DNA of 11,740 bases from UBA6987 sp045616945 (lineage in GTDB: Bacteria; Bacillota; Clostridia; Lachnospirales; Lachnospiraceae), in NCBI GenBank assembly GCA_045616945.1, contig JAZLHR010000037.1, positions 1-11,740 on the forward strand, in the 5' to 3' direction. Shown here in pieces: positions 1-6,789 of the stretch (the first letter of the stretch is position 1; each line of letters begins with the position of its first letter). The position numbers and the translations under genes were made by a program. The notes beneath the pieces were generated by a model that worked only from the letters and a program-made list of their open reading frames with translations, did not search any database and was not told the origin of the DNA.

Positions 1-12
1 AGGAGGTCATAG

Positions 13-1818
13 ATGATTCTTGGCAAAAACGGAAAAATTTGTGCGGTGATCGCGTCCGATTTCGGCGCGCATCCTTTATTCAAAACCGCTGCGGCGGAAC
101 TGGGTAGATATCTGGAAAAGATCTGCGGCACCTGTCCCCGGATCGCCGATACGGCGGAGCCGGAACATGGCTGCGAGATCGTTCTTGCCATGAACGGGAG
201 AGTGTGCCGGAAGGACCAGCCGGAAACGGGCGAATTAAAGAACGACGGATTTCGCTTTGTGACCCGCGGAGAGCGCCTGTTTATCCTGGCAGACAACGGG
301 CGCGGAATCCTGTTCGGTGTGTACCGCTTCCTGGAAAAGTATCTCGGCTGCGGTTTTTATGCCGCTAAGGTGGAAAAGGTACCGCAGCAGCCGGATATCG
401 AACTGCCGGAGATCGACGATACCCTGATCCCCCCCTACGAATATCGTGAAAATTGGTGGTATGAATATGAATTTGACCCTGCCTTTGCCAAAAAGCGCGG
501 CATGAACAGCTCGATCGAAGCGGATATGAAGGCGGACGGTTTTGATCCCATCGAATACAACGGCCACTCCCATACCCTCTTCGAATATATTTCCCCGGGT
601 GAATTTTACGATGAACACCCCGAGTATTTCAGCATGGTGGACGGTGTCCGTCTCCGCGATAAGCCGCAGCTTTGCCTGACCAACCCCGATATGATCCGGG
701 AATTCAAAAAGCGTCTGCGTGCGCGGATCCGGGCCAATCCGGAAAAGAAAATCGTGTCCGTGACGCAGATGGACTGGCGCAATTACTGTATGTGCCCGGC
801 CTGTCAGAAGGTTTACGAAGAGGAAGGTGCCCTTTCCGGCACGATGATCCGTTTCGTGAATGAGCTGGCCCGGGATATCCGCGATGATTACCCCGATATT
901 ACGATCGATACTTTCGCGTATCAATATACCCGGATCGCGCCCCGCATCACGAAGCCGGAGCCGAATGTGTGCGTCCGTATCTGTACGATCGAATGCTGCT
1001 ACAAGCACAGCTACGGAGAATGTGATGTGCCCACGAAAAAGTTCAAGGGGGATTATCCGCAGAGCATCCTCCGCGAGGATTTCGAGAGCTGGGCCGATAT
1101 GTGCAGTCGGATCTATGTGTGGGATTATTCCACGAATTTCAAATTTTATCTGGCTCCCTTCCCGAATCTGCAGGTGATGAAAAAGAACAATCGCTTCCTG
1201 ATCGATCATCATACGGTGGGGCTTTTCGAGCAGGGCAACGCCCAGGCTGCCTCCGGCGAATTCGGTGAGCTCCGCGGGTATCTCTTTGCCCGTCTGATGT
1301 GGGAGCCCGACCTGGATATGGATGCGGCGCGCGACGAGTTCCTGCAGACCTATTACGGAAATGCCTGGGAGCCGATCCGCGATTATCTGGTCACGCTGGA
1401 GCGGAAAACATTGGCCAAGGAAGGGCATTTCGGTATTTACACGACGCCGGAAGAGTACCTGCCGGAAGATCTGGCGGAATTTGCCGATCCTCTGTTTGAC
1501 CGTGCGGAAAAGCTGGCGGAAAACGAAGATGTGCTGTTCCGCGTAAGAAAATCCAGACTGTCCGTCCGCTTTATGAAGCTGCGGGCACTGGCCTTCGACG
1601 ATCCGCAGCGCGACAGCCTGCTGACCGAGTTCAAGAAGGATCTGATCTATTTCGGCATCGGTCAGACGAGAGCGGGCAATCCCTTTGACGGCCGCGACAA
1701 TTCTCCCGAAACCTATGTGGAAAAGTGGCGCAGGACACGGCCGGAGGATATGGTCGAATTTGACAAAAACAAACGTGTCATGACGAAAGAATATCTGGAA
1801 TCCGGGCGTATGGACTGA
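13..1818 (+). CDS. DUF4838-domain putative glycoside hydrolase, copy A
   Basis: This 601-aa protein probably acts on carbohydrate in the cytoplasm, since there is no signal peptide or membrane segment. Residues about 1-135 look like the alpha-glucuronidase/hexosaminidase-type N-terminal alpha/beta domain, with the typical GRGILFGVYRFLE stretch (97-109) and LGCGFY (111-116). Residues about 140-460 match the DUF4838 pattern: NGHSHTLFEYISP (183-195), EHPEYFSM (201-208), QLCLTNP (219-225), a C-x-C-P-x-C motif (C259, C261, C264) just after MDW (253-255), and QTYYGNAW (445-452). The rest is a helical tail. D254 is a candidate active-site acid, by inference. A second cysteine group (C320, C324, C328, C329, C337) is fully kept in copy B and may bind metal. 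The start ATG has a perfect AGGAGG at 1-6 with 6-nt spacing. DUF4838 has no settled activity, so the family is fairly sure but the substrate is unknown. It is the first gene of the visible operon, whose beginning lies outside the window. Confidence 0.88.
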   Translation: MILGKNGKICAVIASDFGAHPLFKTAAAELGRYLEKICGTCPRIADTAEPEHGCEIVLAMNGRVCRKDQPETGELKNDGFRFVTRGERLFILADNGRGILFGVYRFLEKYLGCGFYAAKVEKVPQQPDIELPEIDDTLIPPYEYRENWWYEYEFDPAFAKKRGMNSSIEADMKADGFDPIEYNGHSHTLFEYISPGEFYDEHPEYFSMVDGVRLRDKPQLCLTNPDMIREFKKRLRARIRANPEKKIVSVTQMDWRNYCMCPACQKVYEEEGALSGTMIRFVNELARDIRDDYPDITIDTFAYQYTRIAPRITKPEPNVCVRICTIECCYKHSYGECDVPTKKFKGDYPQSILREDFESWADMCSRIYVWDYSTNFKFYLAPFPNLQVMKKNNRFLIDHHTVGLFEQGNAQAASGEFGELRGYLFARLMWEPDLDMDAARDEFLQTYYGNAWEPIRDYLVTLERKTLAKEGHFGIYTTPEEYLPEDLAEFADPLFDRAEKLAENEDVLFRVRKSRLSVRFMKLRALAFDDPQRDSLLTEFKKDLIYFGIGQTRAGNPFDGRDNSPETYVEKWRRTRPEDMVEFDKNKRVMTKEYLESGRMD

Positions 1819-1842
1819 TCTGCGCCCCGCAAAGCGCAGATC
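1817..1842 (+). other. Intercistronic stem-loop overlapping the stop codon
   Basis: The arms GATCTGCGC (1817-1825) and GCGCAGATC (1834-1842) are perfectly complementary over 9 bp with an 8-nt loop. The left arm includes the last two bases of the TGA stop of the upstream gene. No T-run follows directly, so it is not a classical terminator. It could protect the upstream message from 3' decay or set a processing point between the DUF4838 and Gfo/Idh cistrons. The function is inferred; the hairpin itself is plain in the sequence. Confidence 0.55.
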
Positions 1843-1874
1843 GCCGCAGCCCCGGCCGTTTTGACAGAATACAG

Positions 1875-1880
1875 AGGAGG
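1875..1880 (+). promoter_or_regulatory. Ribosome binding site with unusually long spacer
   Basis: AGGAGG lies 16 nt before the ATG at 1897, longer than the 6-11 nt seen at most genes here. No other start is possible in frame because a TAA (1882-1884) sits just upstream and no ATG, GTG or TTG lies between. The start is also fixed by the paralogue at 6790, whose protein begins with the same ten residues but has a 9-nt spacer. Translation of copy A may therefore be weaker than that of copy B. Confidence 0.6.
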
Positions 1881-1896
1881 ATAATCGACAAGCGAA

Positions 1897-3006
1897 ATGA
1901 AAGAGATCAAACCCATTAAGATCGCCGTGCTGTCCTGCATCCACGGACATGCGTCACGGTATCTGACCTTAGGAGAAAGTCCGTTTTTTGAGGTGATGGC
2001 GGCATCCGTCGTACCGGGCTCCGAAAACACCCGTTATTTTGAATGTCCCTGCCCGACCTATCAGTCCGATGAGGAGCTGTACGCGAATCACCCCGAACTG
2101 GAAGCCGTCGTGATCGGCAGCGAGAACAAGAACCATTATAAGCAGTTCATGGAAGCGGCCCGGCGCGGCCTGCATATTATTTCCATGAAGGTGCCTACCC
2201 TGAATATGCAGGAATATCAGGAGATGACCGATATCCTGAAGGAGAAGAAGATCGTATGCCTGATCGAGCGGGAGCTGTCCCGCTACGGAGAGGTCCAGCG
2301 TGCGGCGGAGCTGATCCGGAGGGGAGATATCGGTGAGCTGCAGAGCATCAGCATCACGAACTATTCGCACAATCCGGTGTGGTGGCGCCCGTGGCAGTGC
2401 GATCCGGAACTGAGCTACGGGGAGGAAAAGCAGCTGCGTCCCGGCGACGAACGCTTCCGCGGCGGTGCTTTGACCGACCATATCCACCCGTTTTATCTGA
2501 TCCGTCAGATCGCCGGTTCCGATTTCGATACGGTCTATGCGAATGTGACGCCGAATATCCGCGACGGAGTCCGCACGGAAGATATGGTCCGGCTGATCGG
2601 CAAATTGAAAAACGGCGTCAATTTTTCCATCGACCCGTCCTATGCGAACAATGAATATCACATGGAGGCCGTGACCGGCCGGGAAAATTCCTTCCGTTTC
2701 TACAAATATCCCAAGATCTGCGAGGTATTTATGACGGCGGTCGGCTCCAAGGGGACCATCGTGGCCGAATTGTACGGCAAGAATACCTATCTGCAGTATC
2801 CGGATGATTTCCGCTACATCGTCCTTTCGGAGGCCCATGATTTCGTGCAGCTGCCGAATTCCGAGCTGACTGCGTTCTATAAGAGCATCCGGGGCGGGGC
2901 TGCGCCCGCGACCGACTTTGACGACTATCTGAATTCCATCAAGCCGATCGTAGCAGGCTATGAGAGCATTTATTCCGGAAAGATCGTTTCCGTGGACAGT
3001 ATTTAA
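1897..3006 (+). CDS. Gfo/Idh/MocA-family oxidoreductase-like protein, copy A
   Basis: This 369-aa protein has the Gfo/Idh/MocA layout: an N-terminal nucleotide-binding fold (about 8-120) and a C-terminal alpha/beta domain (about 125-360). The first strand reads KIAVLSCIHGHASRY (8-22), so the usual GxGxxG loop is replaced by an H-G-H stretch. The family's E-K-P signature appears as M-K-V-P, with the lysine kept at K98. The catalytic-histidine region reads GGALTDHIHP (189-198), with H197 the likely counterpart. The family oxidises, reduces or epimerises sugars with NAD(P), and some members are NAD-dependent glycosidases; which applies here cannot be seen. The gene follows DUF4838 copy A by 78 nt, and its TAA stop overlaps the ribosome site of the next gene. 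The copy at 6790-7899 has the same length and about 80% identity by hand count. Family call is firm; cofactor use is uncertain. Confidence 0.87.
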   Translation: MKEIKPIKIAVLSCIHGHASRYLTLGESPFFEVMAASVVPGSENTRYFECPCPTYQSDEELYANHPELEAVVIGSENKNHYKQFMEAARRGLHIISMKVPTLNMQEYQEMTDILKEKKIVCLIERELSRYGEVQRAAELIRRGDIGELQSISITNYSHNPVWWRPWQCDPELSYGEEKQLRPGDERFRGGALTDHIHPFYLIRQIAGSDFDTVYANVTPNIRDGVRTEDMVRLIGKLKNGVNFSIDPSYANNEYHMEAVTGRENSFRFYKYPKICEVFMTAVGSKGTIVAELYGKNTYLQYPDDFRYIVLSEAHDFVQLPNSELTAFYKSIRGGAAPATDFDDYLNSIKPIVAGYESIYSGKIVSVDSI

Positions 3007-3018
3007 GGAGGAAATATT

Positions 3019-4059
3019 ATGGCAATTCAGCATACCGCGATCAGTTATTACGGACTCAACTACGTAGAACATGCCGAACAGGATTTCAGGGAAATGCTGG
3101 CGCACGGCTGTGATACCGTGATCCTGGCCGTTACCGAATTCGATATGGATTTCTGGCTTCCCAATATCGCCGAGATCGTGAAAAAAGCGCATGAGCTGGG
3201 GCTGCGCGTGATCGCCGATCCCTGGGGCATCGGCAAATATTTCGGCGGCGAACAGGTCTCCCTGTTCCTGCAGAACAACATTCACCACCGTCAGGTATCC
3301 GCTTATACGGGGGAGGTCCTGAACGCGGCCTGCTTCAATACGAACGCGTTTCGTGACTATTTCACCGGCTTCTGCCTGAAGCTGGCACGGGAGACCGAAG
3401 TGGACGGATTCTTCTGGGATGAGCCGCATTACGCCTACCCGAAGGCCTATGCCTCCATCACCGGCGGTGCGGGGGACGACTGGTCCTGCCGCTGCCCGGA
3501 GTGCATGAAGAAGTTCGAGGAATATTACGGCTATGAGATGCCGAAATTCATGAACGATGATGTCAGACAGTTCCGCTGGAGAGAGGCTTTGAAGACGCTG
3601 GCAGACTGCTCCAAGGCATTGAAGGAGTACAATTCCAAGCTGGAGATCACCTGCTGCGTCCACGCGACCCAGCAGACCTATTATGTGACGGAACTGCGCG
3701 GATATGATAATTGGGACATGGTAGGGGCCTGCCCGTATTTCGATGTATTCTCCTCCACGATCATCAACTGGTCGCTGCCGGAAAGCTTTTTCCGGGATAT
3801 CACCGAACGCACGGTCAATATCGCGAAAAAGTACGGGAAGAAGTCCGAACGCTGGATCATGTGCTACTATCAGCAGCCGAAGGATTTCAAGCAGATGGAC
3901 GAGGTGGTCGATCTGTACGAGAGCCTGGGCGTGGACCGCATCGCCGCGTGGACTTATCGCGGCGGCTGCGGGACCAAGCTGGCTGCGAAGGATCCCATCG
4001 CTTTGTGGGATCGCCTTGGCGAGAATTACCGCCGCGTATTGAAGAAAGAAGAGAAATAA
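3019..4059 (+). CDS. Putative TIM-barrel glycoside hydrolase-like protein
   Basis: This 346-aa protein is not one I can place in a numbered family, but it reads like a cytoplasmic (beta/alpha)8 glycosidase. It has alternating strands and helices such as DTVILAVTEFD (32-42) and LRVIADPWG (62-70), then DGFFWDEPHY (129-138), where D134 and E135 sit at the end of a strand as in clan-A-type hydrolases. A C-x-C-P-x-C motif (C157, C159, C162) followed by KKFEEYYG resembles both GH42-like barrels and the DUF4838 proteins beside it. Later strands include WIMCYYQQP (279-287) and RIAAWTYRGG (307-316). No signal peptide is visible. AAGGAGG (3005-3011) lies 7 nt before the ATG and overlaps the previous stop, so translation is probably coupled to the Gfo/Idh gene. 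It has no counterpart beside copy B. The reaction and substrate are unknown. Confidence 0.75.
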   Translation: MAIQHTAISYYGLNYVEHAEQDFREMLAHGCDTVILAVTEFDMDFWLPNIAEIVKKAHELGLRVIADPWGIGKYFGGEQVSLFLQNNIHHRQVSAYTGEVLNAACFNTNAFRDYFTGFCLKLARETEVDGFFWDEPHYAYPKAYASITGGAGDDWSCRCPECMKKFEEYYGYEMPKFMNDDVRQFRWREALKTLADCSKALKEYNSKLEITCCVHATQQTYYVTELRGYDNWDMVGACPYFDVFSSTIINWSLPESFFRDITERTVNIAKKYGKKSERWIMCYYQQPKDFKQMDEVVDLYESLGVDRIAAWTYRGGCGTKLAAKDPIALWDRLGENYRRVLKKEEK

Positions 4060-4071
4060 CGGACCGGGGGG

Positions 4072-4087
4072 CTGCCGTCAGCGGCAG
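4072..4087 (+). other. Small hairpin after the TIM-barrel gene
   Basis: CTGCCG (4072-4077) and CGGCAG (4082-4087) form a perfect 6-bp stem with a TCAG loop, in the 91-nt gap before DUF4838 copy B. No T-run follows, so it is not a convincing terminator; it may mark the boundary between the two cassettes or stabilise the upstream message. A weaker ATCCCG/CGGGAT pairing (4089-4094 with 4119-4124) lies just after it. Confidence 0.35.
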
Positions 4088-4133
4088 GATCCCGGAAGCG
4101 AAAATGCCCGAAAAGACTCGGGATGCGAATGGC

Positions 4134-4139
4134 AGGAGG
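4134..4139 (+). promoter_or_regulatory. Ribosome binding site deciding the start of DUF4838 copy B
   Basis: AGGAGG lies 2 nt before an ATG at 4142 and 11 nt before the in-frame ATG at 4151. A 2-nt spacer is too short for normal initiation, and only the start at 4151 gives a protein beginning MIL like copy A with the same 601-residue length. The start at 4151 is therefore chosen. Confidence 0.65.
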
Positions 4140-4150
4140 GCATGACAGGC

Positions 4151-5956
4151 ATGATTCTTTGCAGAAGCGGCAAATTTCAGGCATATATTGCGGCCGATTG
4201 TTCCGCACATCCGGTATTCCGGACTGCCGCCGCGGGACTCGCGGATTATCTGGAAAAGATCTGCGGAGACCGTCCGCAGGTGACGGATGCGGCAGAGCAG
4301 GTGCATGAGCGTGAGATCGTGCTGGCTCTGAACGGGAGAAAAGTCCGGGAAGATATGCCGGAAACAGGCGAACTGAAAAATGACGGCTTCCGCATCGTGA
4401 CCCGCGGGGAGCGGCTGTTTATCATTTCCGGCAGCGGCCGGGGGATCCTTTTCGGCGTTTACCGTTTTCTGGAACGCTTTCTGGGCTGCGGGTTCTATTC
4501 CGCAAAGGTGGAAAAGGTCCCCAAACGGTCGGAGATCGTGCTGGAAGATATCGATTTCACACTGATCCCGCCCTTTGCATACCGTGAGATCTGGTGGTAT
4601 GAATATGAGACCGATCCGGCCTTCGCGAAGAAGCGCGGTGTGAACAGCTCTGTCGAAACGGATATGGGCGAAGGCGGCTTTGATCCGATCCGCTATAACG
4701 GACATTCCCATACCCTGTTTGACTATATTTCCCCGGGAGAGTTCTTTGACGAGCATCCGGAGTATTTCAGCATGGTGGACGGGAAGCGTCTGCGCGAAAA
4801 GCCGCAGCTTTGCCTGACCAATCCCGATGTGCTGCGCATTTTCAGGAAGCGTCTGCGTGAGAAGCTGCAGGCCGCTCCCGAGAAAAAGATCGTATCCGTG
4901 ACGCAAATGGACTGGCGCAACTACTGTACCTGCCCCGCCTGCCGGAAGGTTTATGAAGAGGAAGGCGCTCTGTCCGGCACCTTTATCCGCTTCGTCAATG
5001 AGTTGGCCCGTGATATCCGCGATGATTACCCGGATGTGACTTTGGACACTTTTGCCTATCAATATACCCGCATCCCTCCGCGCGTGACGAAGCCGGAGCC
5101 GAACGTGTGTGTGCGCATCTGTACCATCGAGTGCTGCTTCAAGCACAGCTACAGCGAATGTGATGAGATCACGAAGCGATTCAGCGGCGACTATCCGCGC
5201 CGGACGCTGCGGGAGGATCTTGCGGACTGGGCAGAGATCTGCAGTAATATCTATGTGTGGGATTATTCCACGAATTTCAGATATTATCTGGCGCCGTTCC
5301 CGAATCTGCAGGTGCTGCAGCCGAATTTTCGCTATCTGATCGATCATCATGCGGTAGGGCTTTTTGAACAGGGCAACGCGCAGGCGGCTTCGGGTGAATT
5401 CGGCGAGCTGCGCGGCTATCTGGTCTCCCGGCTGATGTGGGAGCCCGATCTGGATGTGCCGGCCGCCCGGGACGAATTCCTGCAGACCTATTACGGAAAT
5501 GCATGGGAAGCGATACGGGATTATCTGGTCACGCTGGAGCGGAAAACGCTGGAAAAGCAGGGACATCTGGGCATCTATATGACGCCGGAGGAATATCTGC
5601 CGGAAGATTTTGCCGCCTTTGCGGATCCGCTTTTCGACAAAGCGGAAGAACTGGCCGAAAACGAAGATGTCCTGTTCCGCGTCCGGAAATCGCGTCTTTC
5701 CGTCCGCTTCATCAAGCTGCGTGCATTGGCCTTTGACGATCCCGAACGGGACCGCCTCCTGACCGAGTTCAAAAACGATATGATCCGTTTCGGCGTCGGT
5801 CTGGCAAGGGAAGGCAGAGGCTATGACGGCAGGGACAATTCTCCGGAGCATTATGTGGAGACATGGAGAAAGACCCGGCCCGAGGATATGCCGGAATTCG
5901 ATAAAAACAAGAAATATTTGACCAGTGAGTTTCTGGAATCAGGACGAAAGAACTGA
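4151..5956 (+). CDS. DUF4838-domain putative glycoside hydrolase, copy B
   Basis: This is a 601-aa paralogue of the protein at 13-1818, aligning with it from end to end without a gap at about 77% identity (hand count 465 of 601). The N-terminal glucuronidase-like domain (about 1-135), the DUF4838 core with NGHSHTLFDYISP (183-195), MDWRNYCTCPAC (253-264), the cysteine group C320-C337 and QTYYGNAW (445-452) are all kept. This argues that both copies are active and of the same chemistry. Differences gather at residues 38-70, 124-137, 225-242 and 549-559, mostly in the N-terminal domain and tail, where substrate preference could differ (inference). An in-frame ATG at 4142 would add three residues but has a poor ribosome-site spacing. 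No signal peptide is seen. The next gene is a small Gfo/Idh-like protein rather than the full Gfo/Idh partner, which comes one gene later. Confidence 0.88.
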   Translation: MILCRSGKFQAYIAADCSAHPVFRTAAAGLADYLEKICGDRPQVTDAAEQVHEREIVLALNGRKVREDMPETGELKNDGFRIVTRGERLFIISGSGRGILFGVYRFLERFLGCGFYSAKVEKVPKRSEIVLEDIDFTLIPPFAYREIWWYEYETDPAFAKKRGVNSSVETDMGEGGFDPIRYNGHSHTLFDYISPGEFFDEHPEYFSMVDGKRLREKPQLCLTNPDVLRIFRKRLREKLQAAPEKKIVSVTQMDWRNYCTCPACRKVYEEEGALSGTFIRFVNELARDIRDDYPDVTLDTFAYQYTRIPPRVTKPEPNVCVRICTIECCFKHSYSECDEITKRFSGDYPRRTLREDLADWAEICSNIYVWDYSTNFRYYLAPFPNLQVLQPNFRYLIDHHAVGLFEQGNAQAASGEFGELRGYLVSRLMWEPDLDVPAARDEFLQTYYGNAWEAIRDYLVTLERKTLEKQGHLGIYMTPEEYLPEDFAAFADPLFDKAEELAENEDVLFRVRKSRLSVRFIKLRALAFDDPERDRLLTEFKNDMIRFGVGLAREGRGYDGRDNSPEHYVETWRKTRPEDMPEFDKNKKYLTSEFLESGRKN

Positions 5957-6020
5957 TCGCCGCCGGGCGGCCGGAAAAGCTGCCGCGGGCGGTACGAGAT
6001 CCCGCAAGGAGATAATGGAA

Positions 6021-6749
6021 ATGGAAAAAGTAAACAGTATTGAGGAAGGTATCCGGAAGCTGTTTGCGGTGCGTGACTGTGCCTGCCCTGCCTTCACTTA
6101 CCGATATAAGGCAGAAGGCGAATATATCGATACGCTTCTGTTTGACGGAAAAGAAGTGCCTGTTTTCGATGATTATTTCAACGCACATTATCTGTACATG
6201 GCCGAATACGGCGCAGATACCGAAAAGAACAGCGCCCTCAACGTCTACTCTTTTGTGGGGAACGATATCCCGCTGAAGGAATTGATGTTCCGGGAAATGT
6301 TTGCCGCGGAATATCTGCTGCATGCGCAGATCGTGTCCGTGACGGCCTTTTTGAAGCCGAATGCCGCGAATATGATCCTGGTGATGCAGGACGGAACGGC
6401 CGCAAATCTGGATCTGGGCAATTCCATGGCGCCCGGTTCCATCAATCAGTGCCAGCACAGACTCATCACCAAGAAGGGGGCAGCCTGTGACCGCGGTGCG
6501 GGCGTTTATACGGCAGGCAGCCTGATCAACGTGTATTCCACAGATAAGACGGAACCGACCGGCTATGACGACGACCAGATCTATCTGTACGGTCTTTCTT
6601 CTTCTGATGTACAGAAGGCCTGCACGGCTCATGCGATGCTGGCCGGGCAGCTGGACTGCTCCGACTGGAACGAGCGCAGAGCAAGATATCTGGCAGCCAT
6701 CGAGGCCGCTTATATCTCGGATGCGGAAGGGCGTACGGTCGCGCTTTGA
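6021..6749 (+). CDS. Unrecognised protein resembling a stand-alone Gfo/Idh/MocA C-terminal domain
   Basis: I do not recognise this 242-aa protein as a named family. It has no nucleotide-binding fold. From about residue 100 onward it reads like the C-terminal alpha/beta domain of Gfo/Idh/MocA enzymes: AQIVSVTAFLKP (102-113), QDGTAANLDLG (123-133), QCQHRLITKKGAACDRG (143-159), and a tail YLAAIEAAYISDAEGRTVAL (223-242) close to the usual end of that family. The first 100 residues match nothing I know. It may bind a sugar or pair with Gfo/Idh copy B, which follows 40 nt later. AAGGAG (6006-6011) favours the ATG at 6021 (9-nt spacing) over the one at 6015 (3 nt). The open frame runs upstream into DUF4838 copy B, but no good start lies there. 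The gene is certainly plausible as coding; the fold is inferred by eye only. Confidence 0.7.
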   Translation: MEKVNSIEEGIRKLFAVRDCACPAFTYRYKAEGEYIDTLLFDGKEVPVFDDYFNAHYLYMAEYGADTEKNSALNVYSFVGNDIPLKELMFREMFAAEYLLHAQIVSVTAFLKPNAANMILVMQDGTAANLDLGNSMAPGSINQCQHRLITKKGAACDRGAGVYTAGSLINVYSTDKTEPTGYDDDQIYLYGLSSSDVQKACTAHAMLAGQLDCSDWNERRARYLAAIEAAYISDAEGRTVAL

Positions 6750-6789
6750 CCGGATTTCCGTATTGGGATCCTGTCGGAGGTGTGATATC

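Larger units (their letters stand above)
13..3006 (+). repeat. Duplicated DUF4838 + Gfo/Idh unit, copy A
   Basis: This stretch carries the two genes whose paralogues lie in the same order at 4151-7899. The partners are separated here by 78 nt containing only a hairpin and a ribosome site, whereas in copy B a 242-aa gene lies between them. The gap-free protein alignments show an old in-place duplication with both copies kept under selection. Confidence 0.8.

Noticed and set aside
1861..1889. Perfect TTGACA (1861-1866) before Gfo/Idh copy A as a possible promoter.
   Set aside because: The position 17 bp downstream (1884-1889) reads ATCGAC, and the only -10-like hexamer (GATAAT, 1880-1885) is 13 bp away, too close. 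It also overlaps the ribosome site.
235..5851. Very long open frames on the minus strand opposite the DUF4838 and Gfo/Idh genes (for example 235-1950 and 3887-5851).
   Set aside because: They mirror the plus-strand genes and arise because the coding strand avoids codons whose complements are stops. Their translations show no known domain, and the paired copies give similar shadows simply because the real genes are homologous.
5957..6005. GC-rich gap after DUF4838 copy B with several short complementary stretches.
   Set aside because: The stems are 5 bp, compete with each other, and have no T-run. They are what a GC-rich gap gives by chance.
6565..6789. Longer N-terminus for Gfo/Idh copy B from in-frame starts upstream.
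   Set aside because: It would overlap the 242-aa gene in another frame, and the first 75 residues have no match in copy A. The ATG at 6790 has a good ribosome site and gives the same length as copy A.
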